Source: Selaginella moellendorffii
Taxonomy: Eukaryota; Streptophyta; Lycopodiopsida; Selaginellales; Selaginellaceae
Length of the DNA: 64,000 nucleotides
Assembly (NCBI RefSeq): GCF_000143415.4
Contig: NW_003314381.1
Location: 398,722 to 462,721 of the forward strand
Direction of reading: 5' to 3'
A model generated the notes under the pieces. The model was given only the letters and a program-made list of their open reading frames with translations, was not told the DNA's origin and did not search any database. Position numbers and translations under genes: made by a program. Positions 21,398 to 33,998 of this stretch are shown here, one piece after another. Positions within the stretch are counted from its first letter, which is position 1, and each line of letters opens with the position of its first letter.

Positions 21398-21850
21398 TAG
21401 TAAGTCTCGCTCTCCAGCGACAACTTCTTCTTCGCCTTGATCTCCAACTGGATCACTAGATCGCGAATTCCCGGAACTTTGCAACGATCTAACAGAAAAC
21501 CATGCAAACCATTTGTTAGATCAATTGACAATTGAGGGAGAGAGAGAGAGAGAGAGAGAGAGCGCGAGGAAAATCTCGTTTTTCCTGGTGGCGTGCGAGA
21601 CACTCACTTGCCTGATTCCTCCTTCTTCTTGGTTCTTCTCAAGCTCTTCACTGGACACAATTTGATCCTTGATCTCTTGGTGACGATCCTCCTCCTCCTC
21701 CTCCTTGGTCGAATTGTTGTCACTCTCGGAAGAATTCTTTGTTTCGGTGCTAGTGCGATGCGATTTCTCCTCGTCCTCCTCCTGTTTGCTGGCCAATTCC
21801 TGTGCTTGCTCCGAGCTAGCCTGTCCAGGATCCAGCTCAATTATATGCAT
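21353..21850 (-). other. Possible upstream exon of the RAV gene (longer protein form)
   Basis: An acidic open frame starts with ATG at 21,850 (MHIIELDPGQASSEQAQELA). At 21,612 it reaches AG|GCAAGTG, a perfect GC-type donor. Joined to the acceptor TTAG at 21,489 it stays in phase through the exon holding the 21,397 ATG and gives a 934-residue form. A GT donor four bases further (CAA|GTGAGT) would instead end in a TAG after 11 codons, leaving the 21,397 ATG as start. Which is used needs transcripts. Confidence 0.4.
21537..21563. repeat. (GA)n tract in the RAV 5' region
   Basis: About 13 GA units lie in the RAV leader or intron. A second GA-rich block is at about 22,100-22,165. GAGA tracts are common near plant transcription starts. 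Confidence 0.9.
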
Positions 21851-22169
21851 ATATATGCAATTAGCGCGCCAGCGAATCCAGCTAGCGAGCGCGCTCCGCC
21901 TTGCAAACACCCCGCCGCAACGAAGAAATCATGCAGCGAAGGCAAGCAAGAGATGCTTCGCTTGAGCGCTGCTGGCGTCGGATCCAAGCAAATCCAATCC
22001 AGCAGGACCAAGCGCGAAAGCTTGCGCGAGGAGAAGAAGCCTCTTGGAAGGAAAGATCAGCGCCAATTCACGGAGAAGACCGACTTGAGGAGAGGAATTG
22101 GGGGAGAGAGAGAGAGAGAGCGTGTGAAGAAAGAGAGAGAGGGAGAGTGAGAGAGAGTGAGAGAGCGCT

Positions 22170-24337
22170 CGAGCGAGGAAGACGAAAGGAATTTCCTTGT
22201 TATTCTTTGTTTAGAGGATTGTGCTTTGGAGTGATGGATTGGAGGAGAGAAATTTGGAGTGGGGAGAGGGAATGCGGCTTTAAAGGGCCAGGGAGTGAGA
22301 AGGTTTGCCGATATGGGTAGAACACTTCGCTGGTGGTCAGGTTAGACAGCACAGCCAGCTAGCTGCTGCTTTTGGGGACGCACGCGTGGTGAAGCCGAGT
22401 AAAAACATCGTGAAAAAGATCAAAGAGGTTCCCAAAAAACAAACGTAGACAGAGGATGATGATCGTTTCCGCGGACAAATTTATATACAGCAGCATAAAA
22501 ATCTTTGTAATAGTAGCTCCTTTTCTTTAACTCAATTATTTGGGCATGTAAGCTAGACTGATTGAGATTCGTTGCTGTTGTTTGTGTTTTTCTTCCTTGT
22601 GTGCTTTTTTTTTTTTTTTTTCCCCCTTTTTTTTGCATTTTCTTATCTCTTATCCTTTTTTTATTTGTGTTTTGCCCCCTTTGACGAGCGAGTTGAGCTA
22701 CTTAACTTTGCGTGTTGTTTGTTGTTTGCTGCCTCGCGTGGCTGCGGGAAGAAGCCGGGCGGTGCCACGAATTTTCGGCCAAGGAAGATTTATACCAAAC
22801 TTTTCTGTACGTGGGAGTAAAACTCCGTTACGTTTTCTAAACTTTTTTCTGAAATCAACTCAAATTGAAAAAAAAAAAAAAAAAAGGAGAAATGCTGAAT
22901 CGAGTTGAGCTGGTTTCAAGTGGTGTTTCAGAAGCTGTTGTGTTGCTTTCTCAATCTTTATTTCCAAATAAATGTTTAGCAAAAAACGGATTAAAAGAGA
23001 TTAAAATCTCAAAAGCTCGGGGGTGGTGGGCTCATGAGCGGCTGCCACGCGTCAAACCCCCCATGAAAGGCTGTACCTCAGCTGGCTGCAAGGTGGGGGA
23101 CTCATATAATTGGAGATGATTGAGATGTGGCAAAAGTTTAGTTTTTCACCTTCTTTTTTATTTCCATTTTCCCCCTCTTCTTGTCTTGCAACTCTCAATC
23201 CAATCCTTAAATCCTCAAATCCCTTCATTCCCAATCTCATCTTCTTGTTTGCTGAGCCCCCTCTTTCTCATCTCTTTAGCTGATGCTAGCTTATAATTCT
23301 CCCTCATTCTTGGGAGGATCATGTCATCTCAAACAGTCCTAGCACCCCTACTGGTGAGCAATGCAAAGTGAAGTAAGCAACCCCAACACAATCAATCAAT
23401 CACTCCTCCACTCAAAGCACCAATTACTCAACCTCTGAGTCAAACACAAGCAGGAAAAAATAAAGCAGAGAGGAAACTAGAAAAGTGAGATGCTTAACTT
23501 AAACTCATCACCTTCGCCTTGCTGTTGCTGGCCTTTGTTGTGTTGTGTGCTGCCACAGGATAGATAAGCTGCTGGAAGGCCCGCTTCTTTATTGGTCGCG
23601 TACAGAACTTGGCAATCTAGCGCCTGAGACAAAGCTGGAAACGAAACCTGAGGACGAAGAAAAGGAGATAAATGCCAGGCAGAGAGAAAGAGAAAGAGAA
23701 AGAGGGTGCAAGCTCACGTACCACCGTTGTTGGTTATATGACAAGGCTACAGCGAAAAGCCGCCACAGCCCCCACAGTTGGTGAAACGTCAACAAACTTT
23801 GCCCGCTTTAAAATTCTCTCTTTTCTTCTCCTCGCCTTCTTGGGAGGTCTGCTGTCCTTCAGGTACCAAATCCACCTCATTCCCTTCTGTGCAGGCCATT
23901 CCAAAAGCTTCACAGGTAGATCTGCTTCATTTTGTTGCGTGTAACAATCGCCAAGCTCCCTGCTGGTTAACAAACAAGTAGCAAAAGTTAGAGAGAGAGA
24001 TAGGAAAGCAAAGGGGGGAAAAAGAAAAAGGAGAGACTTGGACCACACAGCGTCCTTTCTGTGTGAAAACGTATTTACCCATTGACGCCAGAGATTTGTA
24101 ATGGATCGATTCAGCAGCCGCGGAGGTCAAACAAGTTGTGCTCCGACGTGTTTGCAAGGCCCACTTGACCCGGTTGTTGTCTAAGAGTTCTGCTGCGCTC
24201 AGTCTCTTCGTCCCTGATCCCCAAAAACGGCCCTTCACCCGTCCTCTCTTGGCAGCTTGCATTGCACCTATATCACCCCCGCCATGTGAAGGCGGCCGAG
24301 CAATGGCCACGTCTGTTTCACTTCACCCCCCGCACGC
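22170..24337. other. Intergenic region with the RAV promoter; no gene seen
   Basis: No convincing coding frame. It holds T- and A-runs (22,606-22,640; 22,868-22,885) and an AG-rich tract near 23,690. The RAV promoter should lie in its left part. Confidence 0.5.
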
Positions 24338-25793
24338 TTAAGCACCCTCTGGAAGTATGTCCCACACGTATGATCCCAGCTTGCCACCCCTGTAAAACTG
24401 TAGCAGTCTTCTGGCAACTTTGTTGTACCCCTCGTATCCGTCCGACTGCGGGACTCTGAAGGTCTTTCGCAGCTCGTACATCTGGTTGTCGATCAGCTCT
24501 GTCATCGCGTCCTCGTCTTCCAGATCGCCGTCGAAGTTGATCATCAGGGAGGTAATAGCCTCGCGGACGGCTCGTTCCTGCGGGGAGCATCCTTTCTGCA
24601 TCATTACAAGCATTAGAGTCCGTCCGAAACCAAATGCTCGCTTCATTACCACTTCCCAGTGGCCGTAGTCTCTGGCATTTGGCTTTAGTTTCTTCGCAAA
24701 CACTGGCCTTCGAATGTTTAGCAGCGCCAGCAAGTATCTGGCAAGTCGATCTTCGCCGATAACGGAGTCCTTGACAGCGCCTGGATAAGCACAAGACCGT
24801 GATCTTTTCCACGAGAGAAATTCACACGCACCTGTTATAGCCAGCTTCAATCCAGTTTCCACACTCTTGATGTTCGGAATCAAAACTCCTGGTGTATCTA
24901 GCAAATAAATACTGGGACACTGACCTATCTATCAACAAAGATAGTAGTAAGATCTCCTATAAAAAAGACCAAAGAACTTATGTACCTTGAATCCTGAAAT
25001 GATCTTGGTAACACCAGGAAGCGGGCCAACTTGAGCCTTCTTAGGCCTGCCCTGCACTAAGATACAAACAAGCTCGTTACAAACCCAGAGAAACAATGAA
25101 GAAAAGGTCTACCTGTGGCCTGATATAAAGCATTCGTGAGCACAGACTTTCCAACATTTGGAATGCCGGCTATCATCACAAGAAGCGTGGCCTCCTTTTG
25201 GATAGCACCAGCTAAACGCTCCTTGATATCAACAACCATCTGTAGTGTCCGAGCCATAAGAACCAACACAGAAAATTCCCACGAAAGAAAAACACGAAAA
25301 GAGCTCTTACACTGTGGACCGAGTGTTTCGAGTGAGCGTTTACATAGATGGGAACCTGGCCTTGAGCTTCAAAGTATTTCTTCCAATTCTGCCAAAACAA
25401 ATCCACCTAAGAACATGCAAACACGATGGCACACACACACACACGCACACACACAACACTTACATGGATCATATTCGAAGACGCCAAATCCATCTTGTTC
25501 ATCACAATGACATGCTTCTTCTTCGAAATAAACTCTCCAAGCTCATCGTTCGCGGAGGAAAGCGGAATCTGCCACAAGAAAACCAAGAAACTAAAGCAAA
25601 TCCTCCCACATTCTCACTCCCATACCCTAGCATCGCGAATTTCCAGCACCAGATCCACATACTTGAAGCGCTGCTGGATATCGCGCATCGCCTTGACCAT
25701 ATGCCCCGGATACCAGCAAACCTTGGCATTACCGGCCGTCTGGAGCGCCATCTTCGTGATGAGATTGAGCTTCTTGGCCGCGGGAGCCGCCAT
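24338..25793 (-). CDS. MTG1: MTG1-like circularly permuted mitochondrial ribosome GTPase
   Basis: The seven exons are 25,626-25,793, 25,464-25,568, 25,311-25,388, 25,113-25,239, 24,986-25,056, 24,832-24,928 and 24,338-24,780, coding for 362 residues. GTPase motifs come in the permuted order of the YlqF/MTG1 family: G4 MNKMDL, G5-like NAHSKHS, G1 GIPNVGKS, G2 near PGVTK, G3 DTPG. The N-terminus WYPGHMVKAMRDI is also typical. Family members bind the large ribosomal subunit and act late in its assembly; MTG1 does so in mitochondria. A basic N-terminus fits weak targeting. The frame is open 62 codons upstream to an ATG at 25,979, but that extension is Lys/Glu-rich and unlike a transit peptide. 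The 5' end is only 235 bp from the WRKY stop. Confidence 0.92.
25430..25456. repeat. (CA)n microsatellite in an MTG1 intron
   Basis: A CA run with one CG interruption lies in the intron between exons 2 and 3 of the GTPase gene. Confidence 0.9.
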
Positions 25794-26028
25794 AACTCCG
25801 TGGACGAAGAAACGAAGAACCCTAAATCCGCGTAAAGTAAAACCAAGCTCTTGAAGATTTAATGTACAAGGCCTATCTTTCTCCTTTCGTAACATTTTCC
25901 TTTCTTTCTTTATGGTAGAGCCTTCTTCTACCATGGTGGATTTGATCTTGAACTTCTCCATCTTCTTCTTCTTTACCATGGTTTCTTACACTTCCATGGC
26001 TTCATTCACTTCTTCCTCCTCGTGTTCG

Positions 26029-28271
26029 TCACGGCCTCAGCATTAACTTGCCAGTAGCATCGTGCTGGAGTTCCTCTTTCGGCCTCACCACCGGTATAAT
26101 CACTGGCGATCCCGTCAAGAACTCTTGCCGCTCAGGCTTCACACCCTCGAGAGTTCTTCCAAACGAATCCCCCTCCGCCGCGGCAGTAACCTCCGGGGAC
26201 GTGACCGCCGACGTCGCTGGAAGGCTGAGAGCCGAGTCGGATCCACCACTCTGGCTTGGAACCGAGCTCCCTGGCGGAGCTCCAAGCATGGGAACCATCT
26301 CCATTCCGCCAGCACCAGCACCAGCACCACCACCGCCGCCGCCGCCGCTGCCACCGCCGCCATTCCTATCATGAGCATTGCTGTTCCTCGCGGCAGGAAC
26401 ATCGTGATTGTGCTTGCCTTCGTACGTAGTTATCACTGCTCTGGGATCATCACAGGCCCTCTCGACGTGCTTTCGCACCGGACATCCGAGATTGGTACAC
26501 TTGTAGTAGCTCCTGGAGGAGAACCATAAATGCACGCATTAAGACACACGAAAACTACAAGAACACTGTTCTTACCGGGGGTGTGGATTGCCTTTGACGA
26601 CCTTTTGTCCATACTTGCGCCAGCGATAACCGTCGTCCAGAATATCAACTTCGCTGGTCGTCTGCACGACCACTCGAGGCTCGCGGACATTCTTCGGAAT
26701 GGGAGGACTCTCCCTGGACAGCTTTTCTTTTTTCCTGGGGATAAGAAACAAAAGAGAAAAAGGAGTTACTTGCGTACACGGCATTGAGAACTTGAGCTGC
26801 GTCTTACCTGCGTTTTCCATCGGGCTCATCCTCGTCATCACTCCCAGACGATGATGAGTGCTCGCTGGCTCCACCATTCGACTGATTGCGGCCTACTTCG
26901 GTCTTGTCCGTGCTCCCGTTTCTTACGCTCAAAGACTTGGACATGAGGTTTGCCGCACTCATCGCCATTCTGCGAGTTGGCTGCGGCTTGGGATGGTTGT
27001 GTTCGCCTTCGTAGACTATCTCGGTAACTTGCCCGTCGGGAGAGCGCTCGACTTTCTTCTTCATCGGGCAATTCACGTACGTGCACTTGTAGTAGCTCCG
27101 AGGATTCTCACTGCCTTTCACCAGCTTCTGCCCGTATTTACGCCAATTGTATCCGTCGTCCGAGGATCTTTCCGCAGGAGGAGGAGGGGGCGAAGCTGAA
27201 GTCGTCCGGTTTTGGTCCGGTTGTGTGGGAGATTGTTTTTGCGGCTCCTGCTGCTTCTCTGCTTGGATATTTGCCGACAGTTGCAAGGATGTAGGTGGCA
27301 AAGGATCCGACTGTACAGGCGCGTGTCCTTGCGGTTTCTGCTGTAGCTGCGATTGTGTCTCGGCAAAACTCTGTTGTGAAAAGCTAAATGGAGCCTGAGC
27401 ACGACATAACCAACGTTAGCGAAGAGAAGTACCAAGTACCAGTGAATAAAAATGAACACGTACCGCATTTCCAAAATTTCCCAGAGGCGACAACGAGTTG
27501 CGAGTTCCTGTCTTTGGGAAAGGCTTAAAGACAAAGCCCGAGCCGCCCCCATCCTGTTCTTTCACCTTGGAGTTTTCGCCGGGCTTGATTCCGTTCCCAC
27601 TAAGCAAAGGAGGCAACGGGAAAGTACCTGTAGTTGGCGATGGTTCCGGCTGCTGCAATCACGAAAAAACCAGCCATGAATACAACTTTCCAACCAAGAG
27701 CGAGCAAAAAACGAGTGAGCGAGAAAGAGCGAGCGAGAAAACTCACATGAGATGTTGAAAGAAGAACTGGCGAATCCAGTAAGGTGGTTGGGCTGAGCCC
27801 CGGAGGAATTGTCACGCAAGGAGCTCTTGGAATCGGTAGGCGCGATGGAGGCATCGACTTGAAGCGTGCAGTAGACGGCCTGATTGGTCCTGACGCTGGC
27901 AAGCCACCGCTCTTGCAACTTTCCGCCGTAGTAGTCGCAGTTGTCGTCGAAGTTCTAGCCGCTAGCCTCTCGGCAAAGCTACCAGCCGTGGAAGAAGCCA
28001 GCAGCCTCGAAGAGATCCCATTCAAACCATCTGTTTGCTTCTCGTCCGCCGTCATAGCTCCCGCTAGCAAGCTCGAGTAAGAAGCCGAGTTGTCGGCGTC
28101 GTGGTCGGCTAGAAAGTTTGCCATCAAGCTCATGGGACTTGGGCTGGAATCGCTGCTCTTTCCAAACGAATCAAGCGAGAGCCGACCCCGAGAAGGCGTT
28201 GGCTTGCGCAGCATAACGCCTCCACCCCCATCCGCTGGACCAGCTCCACTCTCCTCCCCATCTAGCTTCAT
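26029..28271 (-). CDS. Group I WRKY transcription factor (two WRKY domains)
   Basis: Five exons, 27,747-28,271, 27,464-27,652, 26,808-27,394, 26,576-26,734 and 26,029-26,512, encode 647 residues. Both domains have intact WRKYGQK. The N-terminal one reads [20 protein letters not shown] with a C-X4-C and HNH zinc site. The C-terminal one reads [20 protein letters not shown], also C-X4-C and HNH. The intron inside the C-terminal domain falls in the Arg codon before SYYK, the conserved position in plant WRKY genes. The N-terminus holds the group I Ser-Pro cluster ([19 protein letters not shown]), a known target for MAP kinases. The protein should bind W-box TTGAC sites in the nucleus, often in stress or immune responses. 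The ATG at 28,271 begins a 175-codon first exon with no competing upstream ATG in frame. Confidence 0.95.
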
Positions 28272-29098
28272 CTCCCGACCTATAATCTCACCCAGCGAGC
28301 GCAGCAGCCGCGATCTCGAGCACCATTTGCCAGAAATTTCTTCCCTGCGCTGACACGCGCCTTGAATTTCTTATCCCTGCTGTGCCAGTGGAGCTGCCAG
28401 CGGCCGAAATGCCGTGTTCCTGAGGGGACCGCCCTGTTCACACTGCCCGCGCGAAACCCTGATTTCCCAGCGATCAGAGATCGATGCCGCCACAACCAGC
28501 GCTGACTCCGCGAGAGATCCGGCGGCGGCCAAATTCTTGGGGGATAACCTAGAAGAGATGGAATCGCGAGGCCATGGAGCTCATACCGGCGGCGAAGAAC
28601 AAGGCGCTAGCTTGGATGCAAATTCCTCGCGCCGCCGCAGCGCAGCTTAGCTCGCGCCCCCTCCTCCAAAATGCGAGCGGTGAAAATTTCTCTCTCACGC
28701 TTCACAAAAACAAGGGGGATTCACGCAGAGCATTGTAAAAAATGAGTTGTCCTCGTACGTAAACATACTTCTTTGACCAAGGGGGCAATTTTTTAATGGC
28801 GGGGTTAAAAACAATGGGCCTGGGATGCCGCCACGTGGCACAACGCAAATCGCACGGTCGAGAATTCGTCCACTTTTAACTCATCGAAATAGAAGGTAAC
28901 GGAAATGCAAGATCTTTGTAAAAAGAAAGAGGAAAAAAATCGCCAAAACTTCGGTCCATTGTTTTATGCTGAGCACGAGACGACGACGAAGAGTGATCTT
29001 AATCTCCAAAAACTTCCCTGAAAGTTTTGGAGAGAAAGGAGAAGGAAGTTTAGCCAAGAGCGATGGAGAAAACGAAAGAAAAGCTATAAGTTACCGCA
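28272..29098. other. Intergenic region between WRKY and prohibitin genes
   Basis: This is the 5' leader and promoter of the WRKY gene and the 3' flank of the prohibitin gene. No further gene is visible. GCCACGTGGC near 28,832 is a G-box palindrome that could bind bZIP or bHLH factors. Confidence 0.5.
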
Positions 29099-30506
29099 TT
29101 ACTTCTTTCCTTTGCGCGTTGCCATGGCGTCGGCTTCGACGTCTACGCTGTGGAGATTGAGCAGCAGCGAGTCCGAGTCGAGGAAGAGCTTGTTTGCCGA
29201 GTTTGCGACGGTGTGAGCAATCTCCCGGCTGGCTTCGATGCGTCGCAGTGTCACAAACGCGGGATTGTTGGAGATGGCTTCTCCAATCAGCTGCGCGCTC
29301 TTTGCTTCTCCCTGTCAAGTTTGCAACAACAAAGCCATGAAAAGAAGTAGAACATGGAAAAGGCAAATCTTTACGAAAGACTCACGGAGAAAAGGGAGTA
29401 AACAAGCTCATTGTTAAACAAGCTCATTGTCGAAGCGATAAAAATTAACAAAAAAAATCTTTGCAGCACCATCCACGAAACCAAGAAGAAAAGAAAGAAC
29501 GAGGAAGAAGAACAAAGAGAGCAAAGAAGGAACAAAGAACGATGAAAAACAAAGAAAGAGAACGGGCAAGAAGAACAAAGAACGAAAACAAGGACATGCC
29601 TGAGCTCGGATGATGGCGCTGCGCTTGTCCTGCTCGGCTTTCTCGACGATGAACTTGGCACGCTCGGCTTCCTGTGCCGCGACTTGCTTCGCCTCAATGG
29701 CAGCCGTGAACTCCTTTCCAAACGTAAGACCCGTGATGGAAACGTCGTCCAGAGCGATGTCGAATTGCGAGGCGCGCTCGGTCAGGATTCGTCTGATCTC
29801 CCTGCTCACCACCTACAAAACCCTGTGAGTACAAACTCGCAGAAACGCTCTTGCTCACCTCTCGCTGAGTGATGAGCTGACTTGCGTTGTACTGCGCAAC
29901 CACCGACTTAAGCGTCTCGTGAATGATCGAAGGCAAGACCCTCTCCGCGTAGTCCTGTCCCAGGGTGCGATAGATCGACGGGAGACGGTCCGCGATCGGC
30001 CGTGTTAGAACACGAAGCGAGATTCTGACCTGAGAGCAAGAACACAAAATCAGTTCCAGCCTCACGGAATGAACAAGAACTAGAAAAGTTCTCGTAGAAC
30101 ACACTAAAACGAACTGATCTTACCATCTGGAGATCCTTGCTGCCGGAAGTACTCTCGACCAAGTTGGGTCTAGCACGGACATCGTAGATCACTGGCCTGT
30201 CAAACCACGGCACCATCAAATGCGTTCCTTCGGGATAGACCTGGAAGGCAAAAGATCAATCGAACTCTACAAAAAGGGCGATCCCCGAAATAAAAGAGAG
30301 AGCAATGCGATGCTTGCGGCAAGCTCGCCTACCTTGTCCTTGACCCCGACGAGGCGATTGAAGACGATGGCGCGATGCCCGGCGTCCACATTGTACAAGC
30401 TGTTGGCGAGGGCGTAGATCCCCACACCGGCGACAGTGAGTACCTTGGCCAGCGCTCCCGCGGGGCCAGCGCCTGACGGCATCTTCACATTGCGGAAATT
30501 GTTCAT
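29099..30506 (-). CDS. PHB2: Prohibitin, PHB2 type
   Basis: The five exons are 30,333-30,506, 30,124-30,240, 29,859-30,029, 29,600-29,812 and 29,099-29,311, for 295 residues, the usual PHB2 length. An N-terminal hydrophobic anchor ([19 protein letters not shown]) precedes [20 protein letters not shown]. The SPFH/PHB core holds [15 protein letters not shown], then [21 protein letters not shown] coiled-coil helix follows ([20 protein letters not shown]). Prohibitins form ring complexes of PHB1 and PHB2 in the mitochondrial inner membrane and stabilise membrane proteins and cristae. The wording of the N-terminus and the motif [12 protein letters not shown] point to the type II subfamily. The fourth intron starts with GC (CAG|GCATGT) and ends ACAG; a GT donor would break the frame. 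Confidence 0.95.
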
Positions 30507-30934
30507 CCTCGCTGCGCCTCCACGCCTCCACGCCTTCCACCTCGCAAAGGGTTAGGGCATCTGGGCGTGAGGGTTTTGGGTTTAAACTCCTAGACAGATT
30601 AGCCAAATAATTAATTAGGACTAAACGGTAGCTGCCCTAAGTCAAGGCATTTAAGGGTAAAGCTCCTGTGAAGTCAACGTCAAGTCAACTCCAGTCATAG
30701 ATGATGTCTGGATTGCAAGAGAAGCTCAAAATATTCTACTTGATGAATGATCAATGCATGCGTTTCCTATAACAAGGATTTTGATAAGCAACATAGCCAT
30801 TGATTTCCTTCCTACATTTGCAGTATGTTGATACAGATTTAATAATTTGTTTTATTAAAAATAAAGGAAAACTTGTCAAAGAAAACCTTCATGGCATTTT
30901 TTAAGCAAACATTCACTGATTTTTCACCAAATAA
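30507..30934. other. Unique DNA left of the CR array
   Basis: Prohibitin 5' leader and promoter followed by AT-rich DNA. No gene is seen. The repeat array begins at about 30,951, inside the last codons of the first CR gene. Confidence 0.5.
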
Positions 30935-33029
30935 TTAACTTCTCCCTATTGGGAACACGAATTTAATTAACGTCGAGGTTCTCAGTTTCGATCTGATGAG
31001 AACATCTGCTGTGTCACCCGACCATGAAAACTGGAAGACAATACCAGGAACAGTCAAGACTCCGAGCCTCTGTGTGTCCATGTTGAGGATAGCAGGCAGA
31101 GAAGACATCACATGTGTTCGAAGACGCTGGAATAAAAAACAAAAAATACAACATTGACACAAATACTAGATAACTGATGCCTACCTCGTTCACAAAAATT
31201 GTCAACTCTTTCCCAGCTAGCTTACCAGCCGTGCACTTGATACTCAAAGCAGTTTCCTCCTTCAATTCAGTGTGTACTGTGGTCCGAACGGCTTCGATCG
31301 ATACGCCAAACACAGTCACGCCGTCTTCCATCTCCTTGCATTGTACGCTTCCCTTTCCTGTTGGATTGTAATGAGATGCAGGAAGAGACCAAACAAAATA
31401 CCCATATAAGAACTTGCACGTACCTCCTCGCATCAACACTGTTGGGAACTTCGCCTCCCCCGATTTTCTGCTCATGTCCCCAAACTTGAGTCCTCCAGTA
31501 TCAAATGTACCATCCATCCTCGAACGGACAATGTCAAAGATCTCCTCGATGGTCGAGCAGCTGATCGAGCCGTTAACGTGATCCTGCATCTTGAGAGCAA
31601 TCGTCATCTGGAAAGGCAGGTACGTCCTCTTTTTCTTCCGCTCAGGCGTCTCCTCTTTCTTGATCCACTCTGGACTTCTCGCTCGCTTCTTCGACTGCTG
31701 CTGCAGCGGCTGATCATCTGGAACGTCTTCCACCACACACAAGGGTTCTGAATCCAAAGACTTGCCACCCTCCATCTTCACTAAAACGGCGTACACTTGG
31801 TCTTCCTCCTTCACACCTTGCAGGCCCGACGGGACGTCAGGATGCTCCCTTCTGAACGCCATCAGCGAAGAGCACAAGGCGTCGTAGTCGCTTTTGTTCA
31901 TTGCTCTCTGCTTCAGTGCAGTCGAGATATGGAAAAGGACGAGTGGGGGGTACAGCGAGTCTATCGGAGGGAACGACATGCTGCTAGGCTGTAGATAGTG
32001 GAGGCCAGATACTTGCAGGTTGAGACTGTTGCCTGAGAAGAACTTCACGTCACGCTTCTCCAAATGCAGGCCAATGGCATCATCATCAATGCTACAGAAG
32101 TGACCACCCTGCGAGAGTCGGTGGTGAGCATAGCGTTCGAACAAGACCCAAGCTGCACTCTGCAGTGAAGGCAGTGCCCGAGTGCACTCCATCCAGTCCT
32201 CGATCTGTCCCTTGTAGCATGCAATGGCGAAACAATCTACGACCCACTCCGAAGTGAAGGAGATATGATCCACACAGGTAAAGTCCAGACTTGGCCAGGA
32301 AACAGAGGTCTCTGGCAAAAATAATGCACGGTAAATGTTGAGCTCTCCCACTTTCACAGCATGGTTCACAGCCATGCCTATCATGTTGTATACAAGTTCC
32401 AAAGGCATGAAGTAGTACCTCACGATTGGCCCGGCTATGTAGTACGTCGCCCAGAAGTCGATGTGCGACTTATCTGCGTTCTCGGGCGCCGAGAAGTAAA
32501 CCTGCTGCAACTCCTCGACAGACCAAGGAGGCATGTAGAGCGCAAAGAAGCCTCTCGCATTGATGAGTTTGAGCGCGTCCACCCAATTCCTCTCCTCCGG
32601 TGATGCAAAGAGCACAGTATGTCTAGCGAAGTTCCCAACAAACTCCTGATCCGTGAGAAGCCAAGCCCCCGGGATTTCGTAATCCTCTTTAGAACTGGGC
32701 GCGTAACTCCCATCCGGTTTGAAGATGTAAACCCTCTTCTTCTTTTTTTCGACGAGCTGAACTATCACGGCCGGTATCCCTTCTTCACTGAGGAGCCGTT
32801 TCAGGACGTACCACAGAAAGCACGACTTGCCGATTCCAGGGTTTCCTGATATGTGGATGTAGCTCTTGCCCAGGCTTGCGAGCTCTCTCATGTCGGCATA
32901 GAGATCCTCATAGCATTCCCGTATCCACACTTTCCGCCTCCTCCTGGCGATGGGAGGGAGATCTATCCACCTACCATCAGGGTCTGTCGCTGCACGCCCA
33001 TCATCCCCAACTGGCGCTATCAATTCCAT
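30935..33029 (-). CDS. CR (Crinkler/RHS-type) P-loop NTPase, array copy 1
   Basis: The three exons are 31,424-33,029, 31,185-31,357 and 30,935-31,126, coding for 656 residues. Residues 62-69 are a Walker A motif (SGNPGIGKSCFLWYVLKRLL). A Walker B-like stretch is GAWLLTDQE (121-129). The family signatures MPPWSVEEL (166-174) and GPIVRYYF (200-207) follow; they match the CRN/retrotransposon-hot-spot NTPase pattern. A basic region (SKKRARSPEWIKKEE, then ERKKKRTY, about 446-470) looks like a bipartite nuclear signal. CR proteins in other eukaryotes are nuclear effector-like NTPases often joined to nuclease domains; I cannot identify a nuclease here. ATG at 33,029 is the first in the frame. Both introns have clear GT-AG ends and short size (66 and 58 bp). 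The last four residues come from DNA outside the repeat. Confidence 0.8.
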
Positions 33030-33139
33030 CCGCACCGCTCTCCCGCTAGGGCCGTAAAGAGAGAATATACCTGATATACTCCAGCTCAACTTAGAAAATA
33101 TATTTGTTTTAAAAATAATTATATCAAATCAAACTTTTG
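33030..33139 (-). promoter_or_regulatory. Leader/promoter of CR copy 1, shared with segment S
   Basis: Read on the minus strand, AACAAATATATTTTCTAAG, TATATTCTCTCTTTA and a GGCCCTAGC-like block run to GTGCGGATGG at the start codon. The same ordered blocks occur at 35,545-35,752 in segment S. Homology to S continues only about 110 bp upstream here, versus about 165 bp at copy 2. Confidence 0.6.
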
Positions 33140-33479
33140 TAAACCTTGTTGAGAGATTCAGCGTGATGCCATCAAATTCAACTTTATCCAGACCTTTTTG
33201 GTTGGCATGACATGGTTCCTTTTCTTTTTTATCTTGTATGTTTTGTAGAGCCAGATTTTGCTCTTTGGAATCCTGCTTATATGTGTATTTGAAAGCCTCC
33301 CAATCTTCCGTGACAGATTCTGCAAGTTCCAGTAACGCATCCCACGTAAAGCCTTGATTGTTTTATATGAAAGAGAAATAGCAAATGCTCAAACCAATAC
33401 TTGTGTACAAAAAGACGCCTGTGACACCACCTGAGCTTGCAAGGATGTCCTGATGCCCTTCTTTGCAAAACTCTGGTCA

Positions 33480-33998
<519 letters not shown>

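Noticed and set aside
25794-25979. In-frame N-terminal extension of the MTG1 protein
   Set aside because: Open, but Lys/Glu-rich and unlike a transit peptide; the inner ATG starts the conserved part. Kept only as a remark.
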